In this document: positions 43,401 to 53,039 of the stretch, one piece after another | How positions within the stretch are numbered: the first letter of the stretch is position 1 | Layout: each line of letters begins with the position of its first letter | NCBI GenBank assembly: GCA_016709335.1 | Contig: JADJNC010000025.1 | Location: forward strand, 16,018-80,017 | DNA length: 64,000 nucleotides | Source: Candidatus Propionivibrio dominans | GTDB lineage: Bacteria; Pseudomonadota; Gammaproteobacteria; Burkholderiales; Rhodocyclaceae | Direction of reading: 5' to 3' | Translations under genes and position numbers: made by a program | Notes under the pieces: model-generated | Seen by the model: the letters and a program-made list of their open reading frames with translations, nothing else | Told to the model about the DNA's origin: nothing | Database searches by the model: none

Positions 43401-46009
43401 GCAGAAGGAATTTCGAGTGCAATGATTTCGGCATCATGTACCGCATCGATCAATTCTTGCGGTGTTTCCAGCGCTACGTCGTTGGTGACCGAGGCATCCG
43501 GCTCGACGACAATATCGAGGCTGGCCGGCTCGACCAGGACCGGCGCAGTTTCTTCGGTAACCTCTTCTTCGCCGCGCCTGAGATATTCGGAAAATGCAAC
43601 CAGGTCGGTGGCATCGGGAGCACTGCCGGAATGGGTTTCCAGATACTGCACCCATGCGGCAAAAATGGCGTGAGCCTGCCCGAGCAGTTCGACCAGGGAA
43701 GGGCCGACTTGCAGTTCCTGCTGTAGCCAATGGTTAAGTGTTTGCTCAATGGACCATGCGACCTCGCCGACATCCTTGAGGCCAACCATTCGCCCGCTAC
43801 CCTTGAGCGTGTGGAAAGAGCGCCGGATGGTGGTCAGTACGGCAAGGTCATGCGGCTGATTCTTCAGTACCTTGAGGTTCTCATCAATGGTACCCAGTAC
43901 CTCGTTGGCTTCTTCCAGGAAAATGCCGAGCAGTTCGGCGTCGACTTCTTCGGTACTGGCCTGGGCGAGCTGGACTGTTTCTGCCGAGGGCTGAATGATT
44001 TCCGGAAGTTGCGGCTTCAGCGATGCCATCACCTGGTCAATCTGTGACGACGCATCTTCACCTGTGGCCAGTGCCGACAGCATGGCCTTGGTCTGTTCGC
44101 CGAGTGCGCTGTCGGCAACAAGGTCGGCGTCATTTTTCAGGGCGACCAGATTGAGTTTGATTTCCTCGCGCAGCCCTTTGTCGTCCTGCTGTTCCTTGAG
44201 CGCACCAAGCAGCGCATGGGTTTCAAGTTTCTGCCGATCTACTTCCTGCTCAAGCGTGATGCCGGGCTCGTCTCCTTCGTACTCCTCGGCTTCTTCCGAC
44301 TCATTGACCTCTTGCGCCAGACCGGACTGCATCTGTTTGACGAAACTTTCGAAGTCGGTGGCGCCGTGCTGCAGCGAATCAATGAAAAAGCCGATCAGGG
44401 ATAACTGATTGGCGACGCGCTCGAAATCAGTTTCCTGCGGATCGTATTCGGGCTCAGTAAAGCGCTTGATTTCTGCGGCACATTCACGCACGGCAGCAAC
44501 CGCACTGTCGTGGCGCATCATGGTCAGGGCACCGGCAACCTGGCGAAACGGAACCTCAAGGCTAAGGAGATCTGCACGCTTGGTGACATCGCGGAAAAAG
44601 CCATCGAGCACCTGCTCGATCTGGGCAAAATTGCTCTGAATTTCCTTGGCGACCTGCCCGACCAGCAGTTTTTCCTGCGCCTGCCGCGACATCTCGTCGA
44701 GTAACGGAACTTCCGATCCGGGTTGCGGGGGGGCTCCGGCAAGGCAGCCATGTATCCGCGCCACCGTCACGTCGACCTGGTGAGCGAAGTCGATACCCAG
44801 CCGCTGGAAATTTTCCTGGGCATTCTGGGTCAGCAGGATCGCCGTTGCAATTTCCATTGCCAGCGCTTCCGAATGTCGGGAGTTGTCCTCCGATAGCCAA
44901 TTGGCGGCCGCAGCAATCGCCTGCACCAGCCGACGGTAATCGGTGTGTCCAAGCTGTTCGACGACGGCAGTCAGCGCGTTGGCATGCTCCTTGAACAAGG
45001 GCAACGACTGCATTGAGCCCGTGCAGTACTTGTTCCAGGCTTCTTCAGTCGCCGTGATCACCTCGCGCAACTTGCGGCGAACGGTTTCTTCCGGGGCTGG
45101 GGCGGCCGTTTCAGCGGTTGGGATGACCGCCTGCAACTGATAGGTTTTCTTGACCTGTCGTACCAGGCTGCTGTTGCTGTGCGCACTGGCAACGAGATAG
45201 AGCGCATCGCGCATCAAGCGCTCGGCGACGTTCTTTGAACCTTCCAGCAGGCGGCGAATCTGCAAATCAATGCGCGCACACAACTGCCGGGCATTCGCTT
45301 CCTCGGGCAAGGCTCCCTCGGCCAATGCGGAAAGAAAGCCGCCGGCAATCCACCAGAATGAGCGAGCCGATGCCGTATCCTGGGTGTCTTCGATACGCTG
45401 TACCGCGCCGAGCATTTCGTTGACGCCGCTTCGATCCTGCGGGCTGCGCAACCAGAAAAGGAGTCCACGCTGGAAGCGGGCGCGTTCCTGGCGCAGGATT
45501 GAATGAAACTGACTTTGCGAAATTTTTTTAGTCGGGGTTTCACGGCGCGGCGGGCGGGCGCTCAAGTCTGGAAAGAAAAGGTCCGTTGCCGAGACATGCT
45601 GCAGCCCGCGTGCCGCCTGCACCTCGCGGTAAAGAGACAAGAGACGGAGTGGCTGGTTTGGCTGGCCGTTGATCAAGTCATCAAGATAATGGCCGATAGT
45701 CGCCAGAGCGAGTTGCGCAAGGGTGATCGACGATTCGTCCGGCGCCAGTTTCTGCTGCTCGATGGCCTCAAGCATCGCCTCGACCGCCTCGGCAAATTGC
45801 GTGACCCCGTCAAGGCCAACGATGGTCAGCGCACCTTGAACCTGGTGCAGGTGAGTCCGGCAGAATTTAAGTTGCGTCAGGTCACCGGCATCAGCGACAA
45901 CGCTGGCCTGGTATTGCTGTAGCGCCTGGTCGGATCGCTCCAGCGCCAGGTCGATCTCGCTCTTGACCCAGGTCAGCGGGCCGACATCGAATTCCGTTAC
46001 GGGATTCAT
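40448..46009 (-). CDS. chpA: Pil-Chp hybrid histidine kinase ChpA/PilL, 3' end interrupted by amber codon
   Basis: CheA-like kinase of the type IV pilus chemosensory system, 1853 aa. There is an Hpt-like N-terminal domain (HLHQVQGALTIVG near 55), then Hpt domains with HTLKGSGRMVG (about 730), HTLAGISATVG (about 980) and HTLKGSARMAG (about 1155). The kinase dimer/ATPase domain has LRNAIAHGLEDRD and GVGMDVVK (about 1450-1620), followed by a CheW domain. The receiver begins MVVDDSLTVRK, with phospho-Asp in LVDIEMP. The frame stops at TAG after FEIGAN. Reading through gives YLGKPYQEEELLLLVANYVK and a natural TGA at 40370-40372, so the receiver loses its conserved Lys helix. Confidence 0.95.
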   Translation of the reverse strand: MNPVTEFDVGPLTWVKSEIDLALERSDQALQQYQASVVADAGDLTQLKFCRTHLHQVQGALTIVGLDGVTQFAEAVEAMLEAIEQQKLAPDESSITLAQLALATIGHYLDDLINGQPNQPLRLLSLYREVQAARGLQHVSATDLFFPDLSARPPRRETPTKKISQSQFHSILRQERARFQRGLLFWLRSPQDRSGVNEMLGAVQRIEDTQDTASARSFWWIAGGFLSALAEGALPEEANARQLCARIDLQIRRLLEGSKNVAERLMRDALYLVASAHSNSSLVRQVKKTYQLQAVIPTAETAAPAPEETVRRKLREVITATEEAWNKYCTGSMQSLPLFKEHANALTAVVEQLGHTDYRRLVQAIAAAANWLSEDNSRHSEALAMEIATAILLTQNAQENFQRLGIDFAHQVDVTVARIHGCLAGAPPQPGSEVPLLDEMSRQAQEKLLVGQVAKEIQSNFAQIEQVLDGFFRDVTKRADLLSLEVPFRQVAGALTMMRHDSAVAAVRECAAEIKRFTEPEYDPQETDFERVANQLSLIGFFIDSLQHGATDFESFVKQMQSGLAQEVNESEEAEEYEGDEPGITLEQEVDRQKLETHALLGALKEQQDDKGLREEIKLNLVALKNDADLVADSALGEQTKAMLSALATGEDASSQIDQVMASLKPQLPEIIQPSAETVQLAQASTEEVDAELLGIFLEEANEVLGTIDENLKVLKNQPHDLAVLTTIRRSFHTLKGSGRMVGLKDVGEVAWSIEQTLNHWLQQELQVGPSLVELLGQAHAIFAAWVQYLETHSGSAPDATDLVAFSEYLRRGEEEVTEETAPVLVEPASLDIVVEPDASVTNDVALETPQELIDAVHDAEIIALEIPSAPSASDVGDLTIDLEEPGPVEVLEMADVDSETALTAEPLPVADGSPPSAEAKTDESVPDEPGRQQRISISPALFAIFSEEASTHLATLHNELPVLENDEITPTPHAMYRAAHTLAGISATVGITPVNRLGLALEHALLRRDNSAQPGSLEALGIIRQAIGELDLMLSALAGKQEPEAPTGLIEALDALFPANVVTPHEQLATDAAVPEQPAIAEAIPPPEEARPEFVPRTPLVSETQQLQDEIDQQLLPIFLEEALDLNQGIATQLRAWRSDPGNAEAVRTLKRLLHTLKGSARMAGAMNLGEIAHAIETRVEQANNAGNAPPEVIDEIDSAYDDVLHIIEGLHRGESLEQPPGAAVESLVAETTGEAEPASAPETPVVIEHRRADRVRLVEPEAESDVVAQRATLRVRADLIDRLVNEAGELSIARTRIEGEMRSLKESLLDLTENVIRLRRQLREIEIQAESQMQSRTAQTDERHAGFDPLELDRFTRFQELTRMMAESVNDVATVQQNLLKNLDDANAAIIAQARLNREVQQELLAVRMVPFDSLADRLYRIVRQTSKELNKRVNLEISGSQVELDRSVLDKMGAPLEHMLRNAIAHGLEDRDVRLARGKPDIGEISLALKQEGNEIILSFSDDGAGLDLERIRARAIKSGLLGADETVDPAHLADMIFTPGFSTAIELSQVAGRGVGMDVVKTEVSSLGGRIEIVSTPGHGTEFRIFIPLTLAVTKALLVRVGSKRYAIPSVMIEQVLDLKEAVLTRIRDAGTAEWLGQNYPFSFLPHLLGDTSARPEQHRQYWILLLRSGSRRIAVQVDELQGNQEIVVKNIGPQLARVIGVDGATVLGNGQVVLILNPVALSTRTVTGELASPLPATPDLPDAEALTATLPTVMVVDDSLTVRKITGRLLAREGYQVILAKDGVDALEYLFDVILDVMLVDIEMPCMDGFDLTRNIRADERLKVIPIIMITSRTASKHRAYVFEIGAN

Positions 46010-46042
46010 GGGGGCAGTGTCTCCAATCTCTGCGCAGGGCGA

Positions 46043-48208
46043 TCAGCCCACCTTGAAGCCGGCAACCGAACTCTTCAATTCCGTTGCCAGACCTGCCAGT
46101 TCGCCGACCGCAGACGCGGTTTTCTGGGTGCCGGCGGTCGTCTGCTCGGTAACCCGCAGAATGTCCTGCATCTTGCCCGCCACTCCCGTAGCCGAGTCGG
46201 CCTGCAGGCGCGTTGCGTTGGAAATGCTTTCGATCAGTTCGGCAAGATTGTGCGAAACGTCACCGATCTCGGCCAGCGCCTGACCTGCAGCATCGGAAAG
46301 CATCGCTCCTTCGACCACGCCGCGCGTCGATTCTTCCATGGCTGAGACAGCGCTCTGTGTGTCGGTCTGAATGGTCTTCACAATCGCCGCGATCTGTTTG
46401 GTTGCTTCACCGGAACGTTCAGCGAGTCGCTGCACTTCTTCGGCAACCACGGTGAAGCCGCGCCCTGCGTCGCCGGCAGAAGCGGCCTGAATGGCGGCGT
46501 TAAGCGCCAGCACATTGGTTTGCTCGGTAATATCGGAAATCAGTTCAACGATTTCACCGATCTCCTGTGAGGATTCGCCAAGCCGCTTGATGCGTTTTGA
46601 GGTTTCCTGAATCTGTTGGCGAATTTCGTTCATGCCCTTGATTGAATCCTGCACCGCCTGCGTACCCTTTTCGGCAGCCGCCAATGACTGGCGCGCTACC
46701 TGGGCTGACTGGTCAGCCTCACCCGACACCCTGGTCATCGAACTGGCCATGGCCAGAACGGAATCACCGGCGTCCTGAATTTCTACCGACTGCCGTTTCG
46801 TTGCGTCAAGCAATTCGGCCGAAGTTTGCTGAGCGATTCCGGTAGCAATGGTGACCCGGCCAGCGGCATCGTTGATGCGGCCGACCAGTACGCGGAGTTC
46901 TTCAATGGTGTAGTTGATCGAGTCGGCAATGGCGCCGGTAATATCCTCGGAGACCGTTGCGGTGACCGTCAGATCACCGTCAGCCAGATCGCCCAGTTCG
47001 TTCATCAGTCTTAAAATGGCGTCCTGGTTCTGGCGGTTGATCGATTCGCTGGTTTGCCGGCTGAAGTCGGCCGTTTCAGCCTGGCGGCGAGTATCGTCGA
47101 GGTAAACCTTGGCCATCATGGCCAGTGCGGCAAGCGCAACGAGAATCAGGATGGCCAGGGTGATGCCATAAGCCGCACGCTCGGCAATGCCTCGCTGATA
47201 GGCTTGTGCCAGAGTGTCCGTGCTATCGAGCAACTCTTCACTGCCGCGAAAGATTGTCGAGCCTGCGCGCTTGGCGACGACCAGTCTTTGCATGTTGCCA
47301 AGAATGCCATTGACGGCGTTCTGATATTCCTTGAAGCTGGCATCGAGTTCGCCGAGTTTGCGCCTGGTTTCCGCATCGCTGGTGCCCGAGATGCGCAGCG
47401 TTTCGCTGCCTTTGGTCAAGGCGTCCAGCAAGTCCCGGAAGGTATTGGTGTCCTTGCCAAGCAGGAAGGCGATTTCCGGGCTGATTTCGTCGCCCACCAG
47501 CAAGGAACTGGCGTTCTTTGCAATCCGCTGCGTCAACATCACCATCTGGTTGGCGGCGGCAATTTCACGGGCACCCGCGCCGGTTTGCAGCTTGAGTGCG
47601 GCCACCTGCTCCGAAAGTTCGAGCAGTTGGGGATTTTTATCGCTGATGGCGCTGACATCCTTGTTCAGCGCAACCAGGTTCTTTTCCATCTCAAGCATCT
47701 GAACCGCGTCTTTATCCGTCGTGCTCCAGGTTTTTGTCAGCGTCTGCAACTGCGGCTGTACGTCACTGGGCGAAGCCGGAACGACGGTGTTGGCCAGTTC
47801 GCCGCCGCTGGTCAGACGTTCCAGGTTGGTGGCAAACTGGCTGTGCGAATCACGCAATTGTTTGAACGCTGCAGTGTCCCCCTGCAGGGCCAGACTGGAG
47901 GCCTTGGCCAGCCGTTGCGAGAGCATGCGCATTTCCCCGGCTGTGGCGATGTAGGCGCTGCCATAAGTCGATTCGCGGTTGTCGTGATAGATCACGTAGG
48001 CGATGATCAACATCATCAGGAGGAGAATGCCGCCGAGGATCTGCAATTGCTTGGTGACGGAGTATTGGCTTAGAAAACCAATCCCGAATCCGCTTTTTCT
48101 GGCGGCTACCGGCAGCTCCTCATCCATCAGTGTAGTAGCAGATACGGTTTGATCCGCAGAACCAATGCTGCCAGTTATAAATTTGGGCAATTTCAAATTA
48201 AAGGCCAT
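46043..48208 (-). CDS. pilJ: Type IV pilus methyl-accepting chemoreceptor PilJ
   Basis: 721 aa. A cytoplasmic N-terminus is followed by membrane helix 1 (about 53-70, [17 protein letters not shown]), a PilJ-type helical periplasmic sensor containing two related modules ([17 protein letters not shown] and [17 protein letters not shown]), membrane helix 2 near 345-365, HAMP, and a methyl-accepting domain. The hairpin tip region is [24 protein letters not shown]. It senses pilin/surface contact in Pseudomonas and signals to ChpA through PilI. Confidence 0.96.
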   Translation of the reverse strand: MAFNLKLPKFITGSIGSADQTVSATTLMDEELPVAARKSGFGIGFLSQYSVTKQLQILGGILLLMMLIIAYVIYHDNRESTYGSAYIATAGEMRMLSQRLAKASSLALQGDTAAFKQLRDSHSQFATNLERLTSGGELANTVVPASPSDVQPQLQTLTKTWSTTDKDAVQMLEMEKNLVALNKDVSAISDKNPQLLELSEQVAALKLQTGAGAREIAAANQMVMLTQRIAKNASSLLVGDEISPEIAFLLGKDTNTFRDLLDALTKGSETLRISGTSDAETRRKLGELDASFKEYQNAVNGILGNMQRLVVAKRAGSTIFRGSEELLDSTDTLAQAYQRGIAERAAYGITLAILILVALAALAMMAKVYLDDTRRQAETADFSRQTSESINRQNQDAILRLMNELGDLADGDLTVTATVSEDITGAIADSINYTIEELRVLVGRINDAAGRVTIATGIAQQTSAELLDATKRQSVEIQDAGDSVLAMASSMTRVSGEADQSAQVARQSLAAAEKGTQAVQDSIKGMNEIRQQIQETSKRIKRLGESSQEIGEIVELISDITEQTNVLALNAAIQAASAGDAGRGFTVVAEEVQRLAERSGEATKQIAAIVKTIQTDTQSAVSAMEESTRGVVEGAMLSDAAGQALAEIGDVSHNLAELIESISNATRLQADSATGVAGKMQDILRVTEQTTAGTQKTASAVGELAGLATELKSSVAGFKVG

Positions 48209-48274
48209 AGTGCTTCTCCGGTTACCGTCTTGAAGGTACGGGTTGTCTGCTTGTGGAGCGGATGCATAACTGGT

Positions 48275-48784
48275 TCAAATGCCAATATCCATGAACTTCT
48301 CATCCGCCAGAAGCAGGCGAACGTTAAGCATTTTCCAGCGGCGGCCTTCGTTATCGCCATAGATAGTGCTTGCCCAGACCGGTGCCTCTGGATCTGGGGC
48401 CATGGGTGTCAGATCGTCCACGTTGCGCAGGCCGAGCATGCGCGTCACCAGCAGGGCGGTGTTGTTGCCGTGACGAGTGCCAATCAGCAGCAATCGCGAA
48501 CTGTTGTTCTGTGGTGTCGCCTCCTTGCCCTGAAAGGCCGAGAAGTCCGCGACCGAGTAAAGATTTCCCCGGATATTGGCAATGCCGACAAACCATGGCT
48601 TGGTCAGAGGCACGCCGGTCAGTGGTGTCAGCGGAATGATTTCGCCGGAATCGGACAGATTCAGCAGCCAGTAGTCGGCACCCGACTGGATACCCAGCAA
48701 ACCCGCAGCACTCTGCTCGCTGGCACCGGCAAGCCGCCTGGCCAGGTGCGCCTGAAATTCCCGGAGATTGCCTTTTTTGGCCAT
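48275..48784 (-). CDS. pilI: CheW-like adaptor PilI
   Basis: 169-aa CheW-fold scaffold linking PilJ to ChpA. YWLLNLSDSGEIIPLTPLTG and KPWFVGIANIRGNLYSVADF are the CheW beta-barrel core, with RLLLIGTRHGNNTALLVTRM further on. It lies between pilH and pilJ in the standard pilGHIJ order. Confidence 0.93.
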   Translation of the reverse strand: MAKKGNLREFQAHLARRLAGASEQSAAGLLGIQSGADYWLLNLSDSGEIIPLTPLTGVPLTKPWFVGIANIRGNLYSVADFSAFQGKEATPQNNSSRLLLIGTRHGNNTALLVTRMLGLRNVDDLTPMAPDPEAPVWASTIYGDNEGRRWKMLNVRLLLADEKFMDIGI

Positions 48785-48799
48785 ACGTTTTTCTGGTAT

Positions 48800-49162
48800 T
48801 TAAAGGGCGGCGATCTTTAACAGCAGTTCTTCGCCATTAACCGGTTTGACCATATAGTCCTGGGCACCCTGGCGCAAACCCCATATCTTGTCGGTTTCCT
48901 GACCCTTGGAGGTGCACACGATGACCGGGATGTGTTTGGTTATCTCGTCGCGAGTCAAGGTTCGGGTTGCCTGATACCCATTGAGACCCGGCATCACGAC
49001 ATCCATCAGGACCAGATCAGGCAATTCGGCCTTGGCCTTTTCGATACCCTCTTCACCGCTCTCGGCCGTGATCACCTGGTAACCGTGCCTGGTCAGCAGT
49101 TCGAACAGAACATGACGTTCAGTTGGAGAATCATCGACGACGAGGATTTTTTTTACTGGCAT
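48800..49162 (-). CDS. pilH: Single-domain response regulator PilH
   Basis: 120-aa CheY-like receiver: KKILVVDDSPTERH (acidic pocket), LVLMDVVMPGLNGYQ (phospho-Asp), IVCTSKGQETDK (Thr/Ser switch), YMVKPVNGEELL (Lys). Linked in Pseudomonas to pilus retraction and control of signalling. ATG 49162 (MPVKKILVVDD) was chosen; the frame is open to 49225, but those residues are not receiver-like. Confidence 0.95.
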   Translation of the reverse strand: MPVKKILVVDDSPTERHVLFELLTRHGYQVITAESGEEGIEKAKAELPDLVLMDVVMPGLNGYQATRTLTRDEITKHIPVIVCTSKGQETDKIWGLRQGAQDYMVKPVNGEELLLKIAAL

Positions 49163-49205
49163 GGCAATAACTCCCTGGTTTGCCTTTAATTGTACGGATC
49201 GGGTC

Positions 49206-49601
49206 TCAGCCCTGTGGCGGCGCAAATGTTGCGACGGCCCGGAGCAGACTGTCTTTGGTAAACGGTTTGGTCAGGTACTGGTCGGAACCGACCATGCGAC
49301 CTCGTGCCCGATCAAAAAGACCGTCCTTGGAGGAGAGCATGATCAGTGGTGTATTGCGAAAGCGCTGGTTCTTTTTGATCAGGGCGCAGGTCTGGTAACC
49401 ATCAAGCCTGGGCATCATGATGTCGCAAAAAATCACTTCGGGCTGGTGGTCGGCAATTTTTGCCAGCGCGTCAAAACCATCCTCGGCAAGCACCACCTGA
49501 CATCCTGCCTGCACGAGAAAAATCTCCGCACTACGCCGGATGGTGTTGCTGTCGTCAATGATCATTACTTTGATGCCAGTCAAATTCGCAGCGTCGGCCA
49601 A
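49206..49601 (-). CDS. pilG: Single-domain response regulator PilG
   Basis: 131-aa CheY-like receiver: KVMIIDDSNTIRRSAEIFL, VIFCDIMMPRLDGYQTC (phospho-Asp), LIMLSSKDGLFDRARGRMVG and YLTKPFTKDSLL. PilG promotes pilus extension and cAMP signalling in Pseudomonas. GGAGGTAGAA immediately precedes the ATG. It is the first gene of the pilGHIJ-chpA unit. Confidence 0.95.
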   Translation of the reverse strand: MADAANLTGIKVMIIDDSNTIRRSAEIFLVQAGCQVVLAEDGFDALAKIADHQPEVIFCDIMMPRLDGYQTCALIKKNQRFRNTPLIMLSSKDGLFDRARGRMVGSDQYLTKPFTKDSLLRAVATFAPPQG

Positions 49602-49695
49602 TTTCTACCTCCACAGTGCCCTTCGGTTTGAAGTCTTGTACGGGGCTATGATCACATCGGAAAATAAAGTTTAACCGGCACTATACATCAACGGC

Positions 49696-49884
49696 CTAGA
49701 ATTCAACCATTTCGAAATCTTCCTTGCGCGCACCGCATTCGGGGCAAACCCAGTTGATCGGGACATCCTGCCAGCGGGTTCCAGCCGCAATGCCCTCTTC
49801 GGGACAGCCTGCGGCCTCGTCATAAATATGGCCACAGGTCAGACACATCCAGCACCTGTATTCCGCATCAATTGTAGTGTTCAT
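49696..49884 (-). CDS. rubA: Rubredoxin
   Basis: 62-aa one-iron electron carrier. The two metal loops are MCLTCGHIYDEAAGCPEEG and WVCPECGARKEDFE, each CxxCG-like, with the intervening GTRWQDVPINW typical. ATG 49884 (MNTTIDAEYRCWMCLTCG) was chosen because the upstream open frame is non-homologous. Its location between pilG and thiD is conserved in related betaproteobacteria; the redox partner is unknown. Confidence 0.96.
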   Translation of the reverse strand: MNTTIDAEYRCWMCLTCGHIYDEAAGCPEEGIAAGTRWQDVPINWVCPECGARKEDFEMVEF

Positions 49885-49985
49885 GGCGATTGTCGGATTT
49901 CGGTTAGAATTGCCGATTGAAAATGGTCTTGATTCTAGCCAAACGCGCTTGCATCTGCCAAGTTTTTTTGCGCTGGTTTGCCCCA

Positions 49986-50828
49986 ATGGATTTTCGCTCG
50001 ACGCAACTATCGCCACCCATTGTCCTGACTTTTGCCGCCAGTGATCCCTCGGGTGGAGCCGGCATTCAGGCTGACCTGATGACAATTTCATCAATGGGCT
50101 GCCATGCCCTGTCGGTTGTCACGGCACTGACCGTACAGGACACGCTCGGCATAGACAGCCTGCTGGTCATCGATGCCGACTGGGTCGACGATCAGGCGCG
50201 CACGCTGCTGGAAGACATGCCGGTCGATGTCTTCAAGATCGGCTTGCTCGGAAGTGTCGAGAATATTGCGGTGATTGCCTCAATTCTTGCTGACTACCCG
50301 GATGTGCCACTGGTCTTCGATCCCGTGCTGGCTTCCGGACGCGGCGACGAACTCGCCGATAGCGAGATGATTTCTGCTCTTCAGGAGCTGCTGTTGCCGC
50401 AGACCACCATCCTGACCCCGAATTCACTTGAGGCGCGTCGGCTGTGCGGCGGGACGGATGACGATGACAACGATCTGCCGCTCGACGAATGCGCGCGCCG
50501 GCTGATTGCCTATGGCTGCGAGTATGTACTGCTTACCGGCACCCATGAAAACACACCGCAGGTGGTCAATGACCTCTATGCCAGCGAGGGGCTGGTGCGC
50601 AGCGATAACTGGCAGCGACTGCCGGGCAGTTATCACGGTTCCGGCTGCACGCTGGCTTCAGCGCTGGCCGCCGGTCTGGCCCATCGGCTGTCGGTCAGCG
50701 AGGCGGTACGCGAGGCGCAGGAGTACACCTGGAAGACGCTGGCCGCAGGGTTTCGGCCAGGCATGGGGCAATTCATTCCGGATCGTTTTTTCTGGGCACG
50801 GCGGAGCGAAGAAGGCGGCGATGACTGA
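49986..50828 (+). CDS. thiD: Hydroxymethylpyrimidine/phosphomethylpyrimidine kinase
   Basis: Phosphorylates HMP and HMP-P in thiamine synthesis. [19 protein letters not shown] at the N-terminus, [23 protein letters not shown], and the anion-hole/catalytic region [21 protein letters not shown] are ribokinase-fold ThiD signatures. ATG 49986 gives 280 aa. It overlaps thiE by 8 nt. Confidence 0.95.
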   Translation: MDFRSTQLSPPIVLTFAASDPSGGAGIQADLMTISSMGCHALSVVTALTVQDTLGIDSLLVIDADWVDDQARTLLEDMPVDVFKIGLLGSVENIAVIASILADYPDVPLVFDPVLASGRGDELADSEMISALQELLLPQTTILTPNSLEARRLCGGTDDDDNDLPLDECARRLIAYGCEYVLLTGTHENTPQVVNDLYASEGLVRSDNWQRLPGSYHGSGCTLASALAAGLAHRLSVSEAVREAQEYTWKTLAAGFRPGMGQFIPDRFFWARRSEEGGDD

Positions 50829-51465
50829 ACTCAAAAGGCAATCCTTGCGCGGTCTCTATGCCATCACCCCTGACGGTATCGAACGGGTCGAGCTGTTGGC
50901 CCGCGTGCAAGCGGCACTCCGTGGCGGCGTCAGGATCGTCCAGTATCGCGACAAGCAGCGCGATGCCGCGCAGCAAGCCGAAATAGCCCACGCCCTAGGC
51001 GCGCTTTGTCGGGGCTACGGCGCTTCCTTCATAGTCAATGACGATCTGGCACTGGCGCTGGCCATCGATGCCGACGGCGTGCATCTGGGCGCGGACGATG
51101 GCGATCTGGTGGCCGCCAGGCAAGCGCTTGGCCCGGGCAGGCTGCTCGGGGTGTCGTGCTACGCAGACTTCGCTCTGGCACGTGCCGCCGTTGCCGCTGG
51201 CGCCGATTATGTCGCCTTCGGTGCGGTCTGTCCATCGCCGACCAAGCCGCATGCGCAGCGGGCACCGCTGTCGCTGTTCGGGCGTTGCCGTGACGAACTG
51301 GGGGTTCCGGCCTGCGCCATCGGCGGCATTACACGGGACACCGCTCCCGCGTTGCTTGCCGCCGGCGCTGACCTGCTCGCCGTCATCACCGATTTGTTTG
51401 AAGCGTCCGACATCGAGTCGCGCGCCAGGAGCTTTCAGCATCTTTTCAAAGGAGAACCGGCTTGA
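50821..51465 (+). CDS. thiE: Thiamine-phosphate synthase
   Basis: Joins HMP-PP and thiazole phosphate to thiamine monophosphate. [71 protein letters not shown], and [20 protein letters not shown] follow the TIM-barrel order. The 214 aa are normal. It overlaps thiD upstream and hemL downstream by 4 nt. ThiL at 9.8 kb uses its product. Confidence 0.96.
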   Translation: MTELKRQSLRGLYAITPDGIERVELLARVQAALRGGVRIVQYRDKQRDAAQQAEIAHALGALCRGYGASFIVNDDLALALAIDADGVHLGADDGDLVAARQALGPGRLLGVSCYADFALARAAVAAGADYVAFGAVCPSPTKPHAQRAPLSLFGRCRDELGVPACAIGGITRDTAPALLAAGADLLAVITDLFEASDIESRARSFQHLFKGEPA

Positions 51466-52742
51466 GCACGCACAATCAGCAGTTGTTCGAACGCGCCCAG
51501 CGGCACATTCCCGGCGGTGTCAATTCGCCGGTGCGTGCGTTTCGTTCGGTTGGCGGCACGCCGTGCTTCTTCACCCGGGGCAGCGGTTCGCGCGTGACCG
51601 ACGCCGACGGCAAGTCCTACCTTGACTACGTGGGCTCGTGGGGGCCGCTGATCCTCGGTCACGCCCATCCGCAGGTCGTCGCTGCGGTTCAGGAGGCGGC
51701 GGCTCAGGGACTGACCTTCGGCGCACCGACCGAACGCGAAGTCGATATGGCCGACCTGCTTTGTGCGCGGCTACCCTCGCTCGACATGGTGCGCCTGGTC
51801 AGCTCGGGTACCGAAGCGACGATGAGTGCCATCCGGCTGGCACGCGGCTATACCGCTCGTGACCTGCTGATCAAGTTCGAGGGCTGTTATCACGGGCACA
51901 GCGACAGCCTGCTGGTGAAGGCCGGCTCGGGCATGCTGACCTTCGGCAATCCAAGTTCGGCAGGTGTTCCGGCCGATCTGGCAAAGCACACGCTGGTACT
52001 CGATTACAACGATGTTGCCCAGCTCGAAAATGCCTTTGCCGAACACGCTGCAAGCATTGCGGCGGTCATTGTCGAACCGGTGGTTGGCAACATGAATCTG
52101 GTGGTGCCGCAGCAGGCGTTCCTGGAGGCCATGCGCACGCTATGCACTCAGCATGGTGCCGTACTCATTTTCGACGAAGTGATGACCGGCTTCCGCGTCG
52201 ATCTGAAAAGCGCGCAGGGCCACTATGGCATCACCCCGGATCTGACCACCCTTGGCAAGGTGATCGGCGGCGGCATGCCGCTTGGCGCTTTTGGCGGCAA
52301 GCGCGAGATCATGGAACAGATCGCACCGCTCGGCCCGGTCTATCAGGCCGGAACGCTGTCGGGCAATCCGGTGGCGGTCGCTGCGGGTCTGGCGACCTTG
52401 AAGCTGGTACAGGCGCCGGGCTTTTACGAGACGCTGACCCTGCGCACCCGGCAACTGTGCGACGGGCTGGCCGCTGCGGCGAAAAAACACGGCGTGGCCT
52501 TCTCCGCACAATCGGTCGGCGGCATGTTCGGCCTTTACTTCCGCTCGAACTGCCCGCAGAGCTACGCCGAGGTCATGGAATGCGACAAGGCCGCGTTCAA
52601 CCGTTTTTTCCACGCCATGCTGGCCGCCGGATACTACTTTGCCCCGTCGGCCTTCGAGGCCGGCTTCGTTTCCGCAGCACACAGCGAAGCAGATATCGCC
52701 GAAACGGTCTCTGCGGCAGAGGCGATTTTCAAGGTCTGGTAA
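51462..52742 (+). CDS. hemL: Glutamate-1-semialdehyde 2,1-aminomutase
   Basis: PLP enzyme making 5-aminolevulinate for tetrapyrroles in the C5 pathway. [56 protein letters not shown] and the PLP Lys in [17 protein letters not shown] are all present. The start is probably TTG 51462, preceded by AAAGGAGAAC. The 426 aa are standard. It follows thiE directly; a structured mobile element lies downstream. Confidence 0.97.
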   Translation: MSTHNQQLFERAQRHIPGGVNSPVRAFRSVGGTPCFFTRGSGSRVTDADGKSYLDYVGSWGPLILGHAHPQVVAAVQEAAAQGLTFGAPTEREVDMADLLCARLPSLDMVRLVSSGTEATMSAIRLARGYTARDLLIKFEGCYHGHSDSLLVKAGSGMLTFGNPSSAGVPADLAKHTLVLDYNDVAQLENAFAEHAASIAAVIVEPVVGNMNLVVPQQAFLEAMRTLCTQHGAVLIFDEVMTGFRVDLKSAQGHYGITPDLTTLGKVIGGGMPLGAFGGKREIMEQIAPLGPVYQAGTLSGNPVAVAAGLATLKLVQAPGFYETLTLRTRQLCDGLAAAAKKHGVAFSAQSVGGMFGLYFRSNCPQSYAEVMECDKAAFNRFFHAMLAAGYYFAPSAFEAGFVSAAHSEADIAETVSAAEAIFKVW

Positions 52743-52766
52743 CTTTTGCTTTTACCTGCACTGGCG

Positions 52767-53039
52767 CTAGGGGGTGTTGACATTCATTTCATGGGCGCGA
52801 CGGTCTCTGTGCGGGATGTAGCGCAAGGCGCGGCGCCGCCGCCTGGCTGGTGCCAGGCTAGCCGCCGCAACGCTGCGATGCGCCCGCACAGAGGCCGTCC
52901 CGAAGGGTTGCCGCGAGGGGGCGGCGTCTGCGTTGTTGCTCGCCGTGCCCGCACCCCGGTGCGGGCGGTGGCGCGCGCCTAGCATCCACCGCCCCCTCGC
53001 GGCAACGCGATCCACGAAATGAATGTCAGCACCCCCTAG
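52767..53039. mobile_element. Structured MITE-like element with 25-bp TIRs and nested hairpins, CTAG flanks
   Basis: Flanked by CTAG at both ends (52767-52770 and 53036-53039). Terminal repeats GGGGGTGTTGACATTCATTT CATGG and, in reverse at the right, GGGGGTGCTGACATTCATTT CGTGG differ at 2 of 25 positions. Inside are two further hairpins: GACGGTCTCTGTGCGGG (52799-52815) with 52883-52899, capped by GCCTGGC/GCCAGGC at 52841-52858; and an 18-bp perfect pair GTTGCCGCGAGGGGGCGG (52907-52924) with 52989-53006. No ORF is convincing. It fills the hemL-LysR gap and its right CTAG provides the LysR stop codon. Confidence 0.8.
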
